A stretch of DNA of 64,000 nucleotides from Bacteroidota bacterium. Its GTDB lineage: Bacteria > Bacteroidota > Bacteroidia > Flavobacteriales > Flavobacteriaceae. A program made the translations under genes and the position numbers. The stretch's first letter is position 1. Every line of letters starts with the position of its first letter. The notes under the pieces were generated by a model. It was not told the DNA's origin and searched no databases. It saw only the letters and a program-made list of their open reading frames with translations. The stretch spans positions 248,001 through 312,000 of the forward strand of contig JAQCDS010000002.1 of the NCBI GenBank assembly GCA_027620655.1. Reading direction: 5' to 3'. Below are positions 9,628-18,631 of this stretch, piece after piece.

Positions 9628-10698
9628 ATGCAAGGATTAACAGCATTGGCATTCCAAAAATTTAAACATAACTATTTGGGAATGGCGAGTGTTTTTTTTA
9701 TAATTTTTGTGGGGTTTGTTTCAATTTTCGCCTATATATTAGCCCCTGATACCACTCAATATGCAAACCAAATGCATTTGAGTATTCATTCCAAACCGCC
9801 AGGATTTAGGGTTCAAATGCTTGTTCAACCCAATCCAAATAAAAGTCTTCAAAATCAATTTGATAAAATCTTTTTTGGTTCAAAATTCCCTGATAAACAA
9901 CAGCCCATTTCGAGTTATAAAATAGAAAAAGACCAATTGATATACACCCCTTATGAGGCGAAAAATATTCAAGGGATACAGCAATCTATTGATTACTCCA
10001 AAAATCCAAAACCTTTTGTAGAAAATAAAACCTTTTATTTAGGAACGGACAATTATGGTAGAGATGTTTTAAGTCGGTTATTAGTTGGTGCTCGAATTTC
10101 TTTTTTTATAGGTTTTGTTGCTGTTTTTATTTCATTAATAATTGGATTATTTTTAGGTAGTATTTCGGGTTATTTTGGAGGAAAAATAGATAATGCTATT
10201 ATGTTTTTAATTAATGTAGCATGGTCTATTCCAACGCTTTTATTGGTGATTGCTATAACTTTAGCGCTTGGCAAGGGCTATTGGCAGGTTTTTATAGCAG
10301 TAGGTCTAACGATGTGGGTAGAAGTGGCAAGAGTTGTACGAGGCGAAGTGATGAGCGTAAAAGAACAACAATATATAACCGCTGCTCGAGCTTTGGGGTA
10401 TACAGATTTTAGAATTATTTTTAAGCATATTCTTCCCAATGTTATGGCTCCTGTCATTGTAATTTCTGCAGCAAATTTTGCCGCTGCAATTCTTATAGAA
10501 AGCGGACTAAGTTTTTTAGGAATAGGAGCACAACCCCCAATGGCCAGTTGGGGCGCTATGATTAAAACCCACTATAACGACATCGTTTTGGGTCAACCCT
10601 ATTTGGCCATAATCCCAGGACTTTGTATTATGAGTCTTGTAATGGCTTTTATGCTTATGGGGAACACCCTAAGAGAGGCATTAGATGTTAAGGCGTAG
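9628..10698 (+). CDS. ABC transporter permease, OppC/DppC type, without partner genes
   Basis: 356 residues. The first helix (about residues 18-40) is followed by an extracytoplasmic stretch of about 90 residues and then the BPD-type permease domain with five helices; the EAA loop is seen as EQQYITAARALGYTDFRIIFKHILP. This is the architecture of OppC/DppC, one of two permeases in peptide importers. No OppB, ATPase or binding-protein gene is next to it: it follows the protease gene by 11 bases and meets the opposite-strand DUF4136 gene 5 bases after its end. Its partners must be encoded elsewhere; a link with products of the upstream protease is only an inference. Confidence 0.88.
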   Translation: MQGLTALAFQKFKHNYLGMASVFFIIFVGFVSIFAYILAPDTTQYANQMHLSIHSKPPGFRVQMLVQPNPNKSLQNQFDKIFFGSKFPDKQQPISSYKIEKDQLIYTPYEAKNIQGIQQSIDYSKNPKPFVENKTFYLGTDNYGRDVLSRLLVGARISFFIGFVAVFISLIIGLFLGSISGYFGGKIDNAIMFLINVAWSIPTLLLVIAITLALGKGYWQVFIAVGLTMWVEVARVVRGEVMSVKEQQYITAARALGYTDFRIIFKHILPNVMAPVIVISAANFAAAILIESGLSFLGIGAQPPMASWGAMIKTHYNDIVLGQPYLAIIPGLCIMSLVMAFMLMGNTLREALDVKA

Positions 10699-10703
10699 AG
10701 AAT

Positions 10704-11240
10704 TTATTTTTTTGCTTGTGGTGGATACTTCGACATAATAGAGGTTACAAATTCTTTAATACGCTCTTCCTTACGGTCCATTCTAGAGGTTAAATAGCCT
10801 TGTCCAATACCTTGCCAAACAAGTTCTTTTTTATTGGCATCTATCAAATCAATAAATAGGGTTCCACGAGATGAATTGGTTACATTGGTTTGATTCCAGC
10901 CCATCATTGGACCCCAGCCCCAACCCCAACCCCAACCGTACATGCCAAAGTTTTGATTGTAAACATTTACTTCTTGACGTTCTTTTGTAAAAATATTCAC
11001 CAATAAATCGGGGGTTTTAGATTTTGTAAAACCTTTCGCTAACAGTTCAGATTCAATGGCACGTAAAATTCTTCGCTTGTCCAAATCACTAATTTCTGCC
11101 TTATCTATACCATCTTTAAAAAAAGCAAAAGTTTTATAGGAGTTAAAGTCCGCAGAACGATCATAATCTGCAGCCACTCGAACAGAATCACAAGACGTAC
11201 TAATAAGTACTATAAACAGGAGTAATAAAAGACGTTTCAT
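10704..11240 (-). CDS. DUF4136 lipoprotein
   Basis: 178 residues from the ATG at 11240; longer frames upstream are rejected because MKRLLLLLFIVLISTSC is a complete lipoprotein signal with its cysteine. The mature part has the DUF4136 pattern: VAADYDRSADFNSYKTFAF near the start, a small-residue core, and a final region LVWQGIGQGYL. Residues around 90 form YGWGWGWGWG, a low-complexity turn coded by a G-rich repeat. Proteins of this family are envelope lipoproteins of unknown function. The gene starts 16 bases after urocanate hydratase on the same strand. Confidence 0.85.
   Translation of the reverse strand: MKRLLLLLFIVLISTSCDSVRVAADYDRSADFNSYKTFAFFKDGIDKAEISDLDKRRILRAIESELLAKGFTKSKTPDLLVNIFTKERQEVNVYNQNFGMYGWGWGWGWGPMMGWNQTNVTNSSRGTLFIDLIDANKKELVWQGIGQGYLTSRMDRKEERIKEFVTSIMSKYPPQAKK
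10912..10937 (-). repeat. G-rich tandem repeat inside the DUF4136 gene (possible G-quadruplex)
   Basis: Read on the coding (-) strand, four runs of four G are separated by two-base spacers (TT or CT), the unit being GGGGTT. The run encodes alternating Gly and Trp. Four G4 tracts with two-base loops meet the usual sequence rule for an intramolecular G-quadruplex, and the stretch stands out in this AT-rich region. Confidence 0.8.
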
Positions 11241-11256
11241 AAAGTATAGTTTTAAG

Positions 11257-13251
11257 TTAAAATGAATTAAAAAGAGAGTCATCAACACTATTTGGAATAG
11301 TAACTTTTAGGTTTGGTTCTTCTTCCATTGCTCGTTTTATTGCAAAAATTGCACCTTTGTTGCGTGCCCAATTTCGCCTAGCAATACCATTATTAACATC
11401 CCAAAATAACATAGATTTCAATTTTCTTTCTGATGCTTTAGAACCATCAAGAACCATACCAAAGCCACCATTTATGACTTCGCCCCAGCCAACCCCTCCG
11501 CCATTGTGTATGCTAACCCAAGTGGCGCCTCTAAAACTATCTCCAATTACATTGTGAATAGCCATATCAGCAGTGTATTTAGATCCGTCATAAATATTAC
11601 TTGTTTCTCTGTAGGGCGAGTCTGTTCCAGAAACATCATGGTGATCACGACCAAGAATTATTGGGCCAATTTTTCCTTCTGAAATTGCTGAATTGAATGC
11701 AGAGGCTATTTTTATTCGACCCTCGGCATCGGCATACAAAATTCGGGCTTGCGATCCAACTACCAAGTTATTGCTTTGTGCGCCTTTTATCCATTGGATA
11801 TTATCTTGCATTTGTTGTTGGATTTCTGGTGGTGAAGTCGCTTGAATTTTTTCCAAAACTTCACAAGCAATAGCATCTGTTTTTGCTAAATCTTCTGGTG
11901 TTCCACTTGCACAAACCCAGCGAAAAGGTCCAAAACCATAATCGAAGCACATAGGTCCCATGATGTCTTGAACGTAACTTGGGTATATAAAATCTTCTTG
12001 ATTTTCTTTTAAAATTTCTGCACCTGCACGAGACGCTTCCAACAAAAAAGCATTTCCGTAATCAAAGAAGTAAGTACCTTTATCGGTATGTTTTTTTATA
12101 ATAGAGGTATGACGTAATAGACTTTCTTGCACCTTCTCTTTAAACAAATCTGGTCTTTCATTCATCATTTCATTGGCGTCTTCAAATGACATTCCAACAG
12201 GGTAATATCCTCCTGCCCAAGGATTATGTAATGAGGTTTGATCACTTCCAATGTCTACAAAAATACCAGCATCAAAAAATGCTTCCCATACATCAATAAC
12301 GTTACCTTGATAGGCGATAGATACAATTTCTTTGTCTTGTTGTGCTATTTTTACCCGCTCAATTAATTCTTCTACAGACGAATACACTTCATCAACCCAA
12401 CCTTGTGAGTGTCTTGTTTGCGTTGCTTTTGGGTTGACTTCAGCACAAATGCTAATGCACTTTGCAATATTCCCAGCTTTTGGTTGAGCACCACTCATAC
12501 CACCTAATCCAGCGGTTAAAAAAATATGTCCTTCGGGGCTTTTTTTTATTTTTCTAAAAGCATTGAGCACTGTAATGGTGGTTCCGTGAACAATACCTTG
12601 CGGGCCAATATACATATAACTCCCCGCTGTCATTTGCCCATATTGTGTTACTCCTAAAGCATTAAATTTTTCCCAATCGTCTGGTTTTGAATAATTTGGG
12701 ATCATCATGCCATTGGTAACCACAACTCTTGGCGCTTCTTTGTGAGATGGAAACAGACCCATAGGATGACCAGAGTACATCACCAATGTTTGTTCATCGT
12801 TTATTTCGGATAAATATTTCATGGTGAGTCGGTATTGCGCCCAATTGGAAAATACGCCTCCATTGCCGCCATATGTAATCAGTTCGTGGGGATGTTGTGC
12901 TACGGCATCATCCAAATTATTTTGAATCATCAGCATAATAGCAGCGGCTTCTTTGCTTTTTGCTGGATAGTCGTCTATTGGGCGGGCATAGATTTTATGA
13001 TTTGGCCTATAACGATACATATAAATCCGCCCATAAGTTTCAAGTTCTTTTTTAAATTCTTTTAAAAGAATGGTGTGAAATTTTTTATCGAAATAGCGTA
13101 GGGCATTTTTTAAAGCTAGCTTTTGTTCTTCATTGTTTAAAATTGCTTTGCGTTTTGGAGCATGATTATAGGTTGGGTCAAAAGGTTTCAAAGACGGCAA
13201 CTCATTTGGAATGCCCTCTTTTATTTCTTCTTGAAAAGTTTTAGTGTTCAT
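11257..13251 (-). CDS. hutU: urocanate hydratase
   Basis: 664 residues from the ATG at 13251 (MNTKTFQEEIKEG); a longer in-frame start would overlap the upstream small gene. It converts urocanate to imidazolonepropionate in histidine breakdown, using tightly bound NAD+. Recognisable blocks are YGGNGGVFSNWAQYRLTMKYL (substrate and NAD side), VTNGMMIPNYS, TAGLGGMSGAQPKA (NAD-binding glycine loop) and the C-terminal HNGGGVGWGEV. The length is that of the long, animal-like form rather than the roughly 555-residue Pseudomonas form. No hutH, hutI or hutG is adjacent. It follows the DUF5522 gene after 4 bases and precedes the DUF4136 gene. Confidence 0.95.
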   Translation of the reverse strand: MNTKTFQEEIKEGIPNELPSLKPFDPTYNHAPKRKAILNNEEQKLALKNALRYFDKKFHTILLKEFKKELETYGRIYMYRYRPNHKIYARPIDDYPAKSKEAAAIMLMIQNNLDDAVAQHPHELITYGGNGGVFSNWAQYRLTMKYLSEINDEQTLVMYSGHPMGLFPSHKEAPRVVVTNGMMIPNYSKPDDWEKFNALGVTQYGQMTAGSYMYIGPQGIVHGTTITVLNAFRKIKKSPEGHIFLTAGLGGMSGAQPKAGNIAKCISICAEVNPKATQTRHSQGWVDEVYSSVEELIERVKIAQQDKEIVSIAYQGNVIDVWEAFFDAGIFVDIGSDQTSLHNPWAGGYYPVGMSFEDANEMMNERPDLFKEKVQESLLRHTSIIKKHTDKGTYFFDYGNAFLLEASRAGAEILKENQEDFIYPSYVQDIMGPMCFDYGFGPFRWVCASGTPEDLAKTDAIACEVLEKIQATSPPEIQQQMQDNIQWIKGAQSNNLVVGSQARILYADAEGRIKIASAFNSAISEGKIGPIILGRDHHDVSGTDSPYRETSNIYDGSKYTADMAIHNVIGDSFRGATWVSIHNGGGVGWGEVINGGFGMVLDGSKASERKLKSMLFWDVNNGIARRNWARNKGAIFAIKRAMEEEPNLKVTIPNSVDDSLFNSF

Positions 13252-13255
13252 AATC

Positions 13256-13420
13256 TTAATTTTGAATACGTTTTGATGTGTCGTATCCATAGGGGCAATG
13301 CTTACAATTACTCTCACAACAATATCCTCGCTTTAGGTGGTATTGTTCTGTAAAACAGCGATAGCCTTGTGGTGTCATATAAAAATCACCTTCTTCAATT
13401 GGGGGATTACGTTTCATCAT
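13256..13420 (-). CDS. DUF5522 small cysteine-rich protein (54 aa)
   Basis: A small gene ending four bases before the hutU start. The product starts MMKRNPPIEEGDFYMTP and contains FTEQYHLKRGYCC, then ESNCKHCPYGY: the four cysteines in CC-x3-C-x2-C spacing and the preceding YHLKRGYCC are the hallmark of DUF5522, a family of very short proteins that probably bind a metal ion. Function is unknown. The start could be the first or second ATG (13420 or 13417). TATATTTG on the - strand at 13431-13424 resembles a -7 box but lies only a few bases before the ATG. Confidence 0.85.
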   Translation of the reverse strand: MMKRNPPIEEGDFYMTPQGYRCFTEQYHLKRGYCCESNCKHCPYGYDTSKRIQN

Positions 13421-13523
13421 TAACAAATATAATGTAATTTTATATACTAATTATTTGCTTTTTTTAAGATTAAAAAACTATAGAGATTTAGTATTTTTAC
13501 ACACCAGGTTTTTTAAGTTATTA

Positions 13524-14414
13524 ATGTTAAATTTTCAGAAAGTCCAAAACATAAAGTTGACCTCTCAAGTTTCTATAAAACCTGAGTATAAAATTCATGA
13601 TACAGTTTCTGGTAATAAATTCAGAAAATTAAAATATAACTTAAAAGAACTCCAAGAAAGAGCTTCTGTTGGGATTTTAACTTTTGGAGGGGCATTTTCT
13701 AATCATATTGCAGCTACGGCTGCTGCTGGGCAATTACTAAATATTCCAACAGTTGGAATTATAAGAGGAGAGGAGTTGGTAACAGAGACTGAAACCAATC
13801 CAACATTGGCGTATGCCAAATCTTGTGGGATGCAGTTTGAATTTGTCAGTCGATCGGTATACAGACAAAAAACAGAAAGTTCTTACATTAACCACCTTCA
13901 AAAAAAATATCCAAAATATTACATTATTCCAGAGGGGGGAACAAATGATTTGGCTGTAAAGGGCTGTATGGAAATTTTATCAGAATTTGATAAAGAATTT
14001 GATGTTATTTGTTGTGCGGTAGGGACTGGGGGTACAATTTCAGGGCTTATAAATTCAAGTTTACCGACACAAAAAATAATTGGCTTTCCAGCCTTGAAAG
14101 GCGCATTTTTAAACGAAGATATTTGTAAATTTGCGACGCAGTCCAATTGGGAGTTATGTAATGACTATCATTTTGGAGGTTATGCAAAAGTGGATTCAGA
14201 TTTAATTCATTTTATAAATAACTTTAAAAAAGAATTTAAAATTCCACTCGATCCAGTGTATACTGGCAAAATGATGTTTGGTATTTTTGATTTGATTCAA
14301 AAAGGTGTTTTTTCTACGTCTGCAAAAATATTGGCAATTCATACAGGAGGATTACAGGGGATTGAAGGCATGAATCGCCAATTGAAACAAAAAAGAATGG
14401 AATTGATTGTTTAG
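13524..14414 (+). CDS. 1-aminocyclopropane-1-carboxylate deaminase / D-cysteine desulfhydrase family enzyme
   Basis: 296 residues from the ATG at 13524; a TTG further upstream would add a tail with no counterpart. It is a fold-type II PLP enzyme: VSGNKFRKLKYN has the PLP lysine at residue 32, GGAFSNHIAATAAAG is the substrate loop and GTGGTISGLI the phosphate-binding loop. Family members split ACC, D-cysteine or related amino acids, and many Bacteroidota members have no assigned substrate. The KRED motif usual just before the lysine loop is KPEY here. The gene is followed after three bases by the glucosaminidase gene, pointing to one operon with hemL. Confidence 0.88.
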   Translation: MLNFQKVQNIKLTSQVSIKPEYKIHDTVSGNKFRKLKYNLKELQERASVGILTFGGAFSNHIAATAAAGQLLNIPTVGIIRGEELVTETETNPTLAYAKSCGMQFEFVSRSVYRQKTESSYINHLQKKYPKYYIIPEGGTNDLAVKGCMEILSEFDKEFDVICCAVGTGGTISGLINSSLPTQKIIGFPALKGAFLNEDICKFATQSNWELCNDYHFGGYAKVDSDLIHFINNFKKEFKIPLDPVYTGKMMFGIFDLIQKGVFSTSAKILAIHTGGLQGIEGMNRQLKQKRMELIV

Positions 14415-14417
14415 AAT

Positions 14418-15191
14418 ATGAAAAAAATTGTAGGATTATTATTGGTATGTGTTGTGTTATCGAGTTGTGGTGCTCGCAATAAAGCAAACCAAAAAAAAGA
14501 GGTAAGAGTAGAAGTCAATATTCCACCCAGAGAAACCCCAGACACCCCTACAGTTGTTATCAAACCCATCTACAATTCTACAACTGAGTATATTGCATTT
14601 TTTAAGTCTGTCGCTATTCACGAAATGAAACTTTATGGCATACCAGCGAGTATTACTTTGGCACAAGGAATTTTAGAATCTGGTTCTGGCAAAGGTCGTC
14701 TTGCGAGAGATGCCAATAATCATTTTGGGATTAAATGCCATGATTGGACAGGTCAAAGAGTGTATCATGATGACGACAGAGCTCAGGAGTGTTTTAGAAA
14801 ATATAATGACCCTAATCAATCCTACAGAGATCACTCTTTGTTTTTAGCTAAAAGAAAACGCTATGCAAACCTATTTAAATACAAGCCAACTGATTATAAA
14901 GCATGGGCAAGAGGTTTAAAAAAAGCAGGGTATGCTACCGATCCAAAATACCCTCAAAAACTAATCAGTCTTATAGAACGTTATGAGTTGTATCAATATG
15001 ATATTTTTGACAAAAAGAGCCTTTCTCAAAACCAACAACCCTACTCCGAAAAGCATATAGTTATAAAAGGCGATACTTTGTATTCAATTTCCAAAAGATA
15101 TGGAATCTCAGTTGAACGTTTAAAAACATTAAATAAATTAAACTCTAATGCTTTAAGTATTGGTCAAACCCTTATCATTACATCAAATTAA
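14418..15191 (+). CDS. glucosaminidase-LysM lipoprotein (peptidoglycan hydrolase)
   Basis: 257 residues. [17 protein letters not shown] is a lipoprotein signal. Residues of about 55-195 form a glucosaminidase domain of the FlgJ/Bax type with [16 protein letters not shown], where the Glu is the likely catalytic acid, and [11 protein letters not shown]. The C-terminal 45 residues are one LysM domain ([16 protein letters not shown]), which binds peptidoglycan. It should cut the glycan strands of the wall from an envelope anchor. It lies three bases after the ACC-deaminase-like gene and five bases before hemL. Confidence 0.93.
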   Translation: MKKIVGLLLVCVVLSSCGARNKANQKKEVRVEVNIPPRETPDTPTVVIKPIYNSTTEYIAFFKSVAIHEMKLYGIPASITLAQGILESGSGKGRLARDANNHFGIKCHDWTGQRVYHDDDRAQECFRKYNDPNQSYRDHSLFLAKRKRYANLFKYKPTDYKAWARGLKKAGYATDPKYPQKLISLIERYELYQYDIFDKKSLSQNQQPYSEKHIVIKGDTLYSISKRYGISVERLKTLNKLNSNALSIGQTLIITSN

Positions 15192-15196
15192 ATTGT

Positions 15197-16483
15197 ATGA
15201 AATACCAACGCAGTAGTCAATTATTTAAAGAAGCCAATGATGTTATACCTGGTGGGGTAAACTCGCCAGTACGTGCATTTAAGGCTGTAGGGGGTACACC
15301 AATATTTGTTAAAAAAGCCAAAGGTGCATATTTGTATGACGAAGATGGAAACCGTTTAATTGATTATATCAATTCTTGGGGTCCAATGATTTTAGGGCAT
15401 GCCTACAAGCCTGTTGTAGATGCAGTTGTAGACAAAGCAAAAAAAGGAACTTCATTTGGAATGCCAACTGAAATTGAAACAAAAATTGCAGAACTGGCCG
15501 TCTCAATGGTTCCTAATATTGATAAAATTCGATTTGTAAATTCTGGAACAGAAGCCTGTATGAGCGCTGTTCGATTGGCACGTGGATTTACAGGAAAAGA
15601 AAAAATTATAAAATTTGCAGGGTGTTATCATGGACATTCCGATTCATTTTTGATACAAGCGGGTAGTGGTGCCGTAACTTTTGGAAGTCCTAATAGCCCT
15701 GGAGTAACCCAAGGAACTGCCAGAGACACATTGCTTGCACCATACAATAATTTGGAAGCTGTAAAAAATATCTTTCAAGCCAACCCCAATGAAATTGCAG
15801 CCATAATTGTTGAACCAGTAGCAGGGAACATGGGATGCATTCCACCTGTTGATGGGTTTTTAGAAGGCCTTCGCAATTTGTGTAATGCGCATCAAGCCAT
15901 TCTTATTTTTGATGAAGTAATGACAGGTTTTCGATTGGCCAAAGGTGGTGTTCAAGAACTTTTTGGTATAAAAGCAGACATCGTTTGTTTTGGAAAAGTC
16001 ATAGGAGGAGGATTGCCAGTAGGTGCTTTTGCGGCACGAAAAGAAATTATGAGTCATTTGGCACCTGAAGGACCAGTGTATCAGGCTGGAACATTGAGTG
16101 GAAACCCTTTGGCAATGGCAGCAGGCTATGCGCTTTTAAATGTTTTGAATACGGATGATGAGGTGTATGAACGTCTTAAAAAGAAAACAGCATACTTGCA
16201 CGAAGGAATTTCTAAAGTATTAATAAATAACAACATAAAGCACACCATAAACAGAGTAGGCTCAATGATTTCTGTACATTTTTTGGAAACCCCAGTTGTG
16301 GATTTTAAAACAGCTGCTCATGGTAACAATGAACACTTTAAAGCATTTTTTCATGGTATGCTAGATGCTGGAGTTTATATTGCTCCTAGTGCTTTTGAGA
16401 GTTGGTTTATAACAGATGCCTTATCTTATGATGATTTGGATTTTACCATAGCGGCTGTAGAAACTGTGGTTAAAAAAATGTAG
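15197..16483 (+). CDS. hemL: glutamate-1-semialdehyde 2,1-aminomutase
   Basis: 428 residues, normal length. It makes 5-aminolevulinate, the tetrapyrrole precursor, by moving the amino group of glutamate-1-semialdehyde with PLP or [13 protein letters not shown] at the N-terminus, [16 protein letters not shown], the cofactor block [11 protein letters not shown] and the PLP lysine in [15 protein letters not shown] are all present, as is the ending [15 protein letters not shown]. It is the last gene of a three-gene run with the glucosaminidase and ACC-deaminase-like genes. Confidence 0.97.
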   Translation: MKYQRSSQLFKEANDVIPGGVNSPVRAFKAVGGTPIFVKKAKGAYLYDEDGNRLIDYINSWGPMILGHAYKPVVDAVVDKAKKGTSFGMPTEIETKIAELAVSMVPNIDKIRFVNSGTEACMSAVRLARGFTGKEKIIKFAGCYHGHSDSFLIQAGSGAVTFGSPNSPGVTQGTARDTLLAPYNNLEAVKNIFQANPNEIAAIIVEPVAGNMGCIPPVDGFLEGLRNLCNAHQAILIFDEVMTGFRLAKGGVQELFGIKADIVCFGKVIGGGLPVGAFAARKEIMSHLAPEGPVYQAGTLSGNPLAMAAGYALLNVLNTDDEVYERLKKKTAYLHEGISKVLINNNIKHTINRVGSMISVHFLETPVVDFKTAAHGNNEHFKAFFHGMLDAGVYIAPSAFESWFITDALSYDDLDFTIAAVETVVKKM

Positions 16484-16555
16484 TTTTTATTTGTTTCGAT
16501 TTTGAGGCATTTTTCTACTACATCTGCTATCTATAGTAGTATTTTTCATTCATGA

Positions 16556-17134
16556 CTAGAGTACCTCTCTTTCTAAAGCTATAAAGTGTGTGGTTTTTCT
16601 TACTTTGTTGAAAAGCGGAAAAATATGTACCTCACAGGTATAGATAGATTTGTTTTTTCGATAATTAATAAGTGATGTTTTGAAGGGTTTGTTTTCTTTT
16701 AGCTTAAATTCTATTTCTGCTTTCTTTCTTTTAGAAGTCTTCGGACCTTGCAAAAACCCTGCTGTTTTTTTTATTGCTTCTTTTTTGGTGTAACCTGTCA
16801 TATCGGTAAAACCATCATTGACCCACTTGATCTTTTTGTTTTTATCTGTAAGAATTATTGCACTAAAATCTACGGATTTGAATAATGTTTCTATATTATT
16901 TTCCCAGCCATATTTTCTAGCAAAGCTTTTTATTTTTTTCAAATCCATACATTTTTTAGATGTATTTAATTTTTTAAAATAATGCTCACTAAACATGCCC
17001 CAGCTAATAAGCGGCATCAACTTAGAGCAATCGTCTTCCATTGTGTTGCTAATGATTTTTTGATCAGATTTTTTTAAGGTGTTGCCAGAGAGATAAATAT
17101 CTAGGCACATCATATTATTGAGGTCTTGTTTCAT
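16556..17134 (-). CDS. single PAS-domain protein, LOV-like without the photoactive cysteine
   Basis: 192 residues, no signal or membrane segment. The N-terminal 85 residues (with MMCLDIYLSG and LISWGMFSEHYF) are a helical extension seen in flavobacterial PAS proteins. The PAS domain, about residues 90-190, resembles LOV domains: WVNDGFTDMTGYTKKEA, FLQGPKTSKRKKAEI and INYRKNK. In true LOV photoreceptors the helix reads NCRFLQ; here it is TAGFLQ, so the cysteine that forms the flavin adduct is missing. There is no output domain, so it would have to act through a partner. The ligand is unknown. Confidence 0.82.
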   Translation of the reverse strand: MKQDLNNMMCLDIYLSGNTLKKSDQKIISNTMEDDCSKLMPLISWGMFSEHYFKKLNTSKKCMDLKKIKSFARKYGWENNIETLFKSVDFSAIILTDKNKKIKWVNDGFTDMTGYTKKEAIKKTAGFLQGPKTSKRKKAEIEFKLKENKPFKTSLINYRKNKSIYTCEVHIFPLFNKVRKTTHFIALEREVL

Positions 17135-17300
17135 AGCATTTAGGTTAAGTTTAAAATTATTTAGATTTAGGTAGCATCAAATAGTATGCCTATCATTAAA
17201 AATCTAATTTCAATTAAAAAATTTTAGTTTGATTTTTTAAGTTATAATTATAGAACTGGGGTTAGATTCTATGGCAATTTACAAAAAAACAAATAAAAAA

Positions 17301-17333
17301 AAGCGGCTTCCAAATGAAGCCGCTTTTAAAAAT
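17301..17333 (-). terminator. intrinsic terminator after glutamine synthetase II
   Basis: AAGCGGCTTC (17301-17310) and GAAGCCGCTT (17316-17325) form a perfect ten-base stem with a five-base loop. Read on the - strand it lies 35 bases past the glnA stop and is followed by a run of T. It is GC-rich in an AT-rich setting. In the + direction only two further T follow the stem, so it mainly serves the - strand. Confidence 0.85.
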
Positions 17334-17359
17334 TGAAAAATTTCAATTCCTAATTCAAA

Positions 17360-18376
17360 TTATACATCTGCAGATTTTACAGTTTTGATGATTCGTGCTG
17401 CAATTTTGTATGGATCACCGTTAGATGCAGGACGTCTATCTTCTAACCAGCCTTTCCATCCTTTTTCTACGGTAATGATTGGGATTCGTATTGACGCTCC
17501 ACGATCAGAAACTCCAAAAGAAAATTCATTAATAGAAGCAGTTTCATGAAGTCCGGTAAGACGTTGGTCATTGAATTCTCCGTAAACGGCTATATGCTCT
17601 TTAACTACTGGTCTAAATGCTTCACATATTTTTTCATACACTTCTCGAGATCCACATGTTCTTAAGGCAGTGTTTGAGAAATTGGCGTGCATTCCAGATC
17701 CATTCCAATCCATATCTTTCCCAAGTGGTTTTGGGTGATACTCAATGTAGTATCCATATTTTTCTGTCAAACGATCTAATAAATAGCGAGCTACCCATAT
17801 TTCATCTCCAGCTTTCTGAGCTCCTTTTGCAAACAACTGAAATTCCCATTGACCTGAAGCAACTTCTTGGTTGATACCTTCAAAGTTAAGTCCAGCATCA
17901 ATACACAAATTTGCATGCTCTTCGACAAGGTCGCGACCATGAGTATTTTTTCCACCTACAGAACAGTAATACATGCCTTGAGGGGCAGGATATCCACCAA
18001 CTGGGAATCCAAGAGGAAGCTGTGTTTTGGTGTCCATAATAAAATACTCTTGTTCAAATCCAAACCAGAAGTCATCATCTTCATCATCAATTGTTGCTCT
18101 TCCGTTTGATTCGTGTGGTGTACCATCGGCGTTCAATACTTCTGTCATTACCAAATATCCATCTCTTCTTGCAGGGTCTGGGTAAATAGCAACAGGCTTA
18201 AGTAGACAGTCCGAAGAGCCGCCTTCTGCTTGTCTTGTAGATGATCCATCAAAAGACCAAATTGGACAATCTTCTAATTTTCCACTAAAATTTTCTTCAA
18301 CTTTGGTTTTACTTCTCATATTTTGTGTTGGGTAATACCCATCCAACCAAATGTATTCTAACTTAGATTTTGCCAT
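17360..18376 (-). CDS. glnA: glutamine synthetase, type II (GSII)
   Basis: 338 residues, the length of the eukaryote-like GSII class, much shorter than bacterial GSI or GSIII. It makes glutamine from glutamate, ammonia and ATP. The beta-grasp domain is at the N-terminus (EYIWLDGYYPTQNMRSKT, WSFDGSSTRQAEG); the catalytic domain has FGFEQEYFIMD, NGSGMHANFSN and HETASINEFSFGVSDRGASIRIP. Class GSII is common in Flavobacteria. It is divergent from a GSIII gene across 255 bases and ends in a strong terminator. TATCTTTG on the - strand at 18421-18414 is a likely -7 box. Confidence 0.95.
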   Translation of the reverse strand: MAKSKLEYIWLDGYYPTQNMRSKTKVEENFSGKLEDCPIWSFDGSSTRQAEGGSSDCLLKPVAIYPDPARRDGYLVMTEVLNADGTPHESNGRATIDDEDDDFWFGFEQEYFIMDTKTQLPLGFPVGGYPAPQGMYYCSVGGKNTHGRDLVEEHANLCIDAGLNFEGINQEVASGQWEFQLFAKGAQKAGDEIWVARYLLDRLTEKYGYYIEYHPKPLGKDMDWNGSGMHANFSNTALRTCGSREVYEKICEAFRPVVKEHIAVYGEFNDQRLTGLHETASINEFSFGVSDRGASIRIPIITVEKGWKGWLEDRRPASNGDPYKIAARIIKTVKSADV

Positions 18377-18631
18377 AATTATATATTTTGAGTACTATAA
18401 ATGTTTTAAATAGCAAAGATACTAATAACCATGTGTACGCTTAAAATTTTAGGGTTAAAATTATCAACATTATTGTTTTTTTTATGTAACCCCTATTTTT
18501 TTGTAGGTATAATCGAAATATGTGTAATTTTTAATGAGATAAATTTTCAAATTGTTAATAAATAATATCTGCTTAGTGGGTTTTTACTTGTAAGAATTTT
18601 AATTTTGTATAAGAATTTAAAACCTATAATT
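18377..18631. promoter_or_regulatory. shared divergent control region of the GSII and GSIII genes
   Basis: 255 bases, strongly AT-rich, hold no gene. On the - strand TATCTTTG (18421-18414) and on the + strand TAATTTTG (18600-18607, 24 bases before the GSIII start) fit the Bacteroidota -7 element. No clear -33 boxes or long inverted repeat were seen. Shared control by a nitrogen regulator is an inference from the arrangement only. Confidence 0.45.

Noticed and set aside
10912-10937. Telomere-like TTGGGG repeat as a chromosome end or integration mark
   Set aside because: It is in frame inside a lipoprotein gene and encodes Gly-Trp; bacterial chromosomes of this group are circular.
13455-13523. 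N-terminal extension of the ACC-deaminase-like protein from a TTG at 13455
   Set aside because: The added residues lack any family match and lie in the promoter region; the ATG at 13524 gives the normal length.
16515-16546. Weak hairpin CTACTA/TAGTAG followed by T between hemL and the PAS gene
   Set aside because: Six AT-rich pairs with a 13-base loop are too weak to call a terminator.
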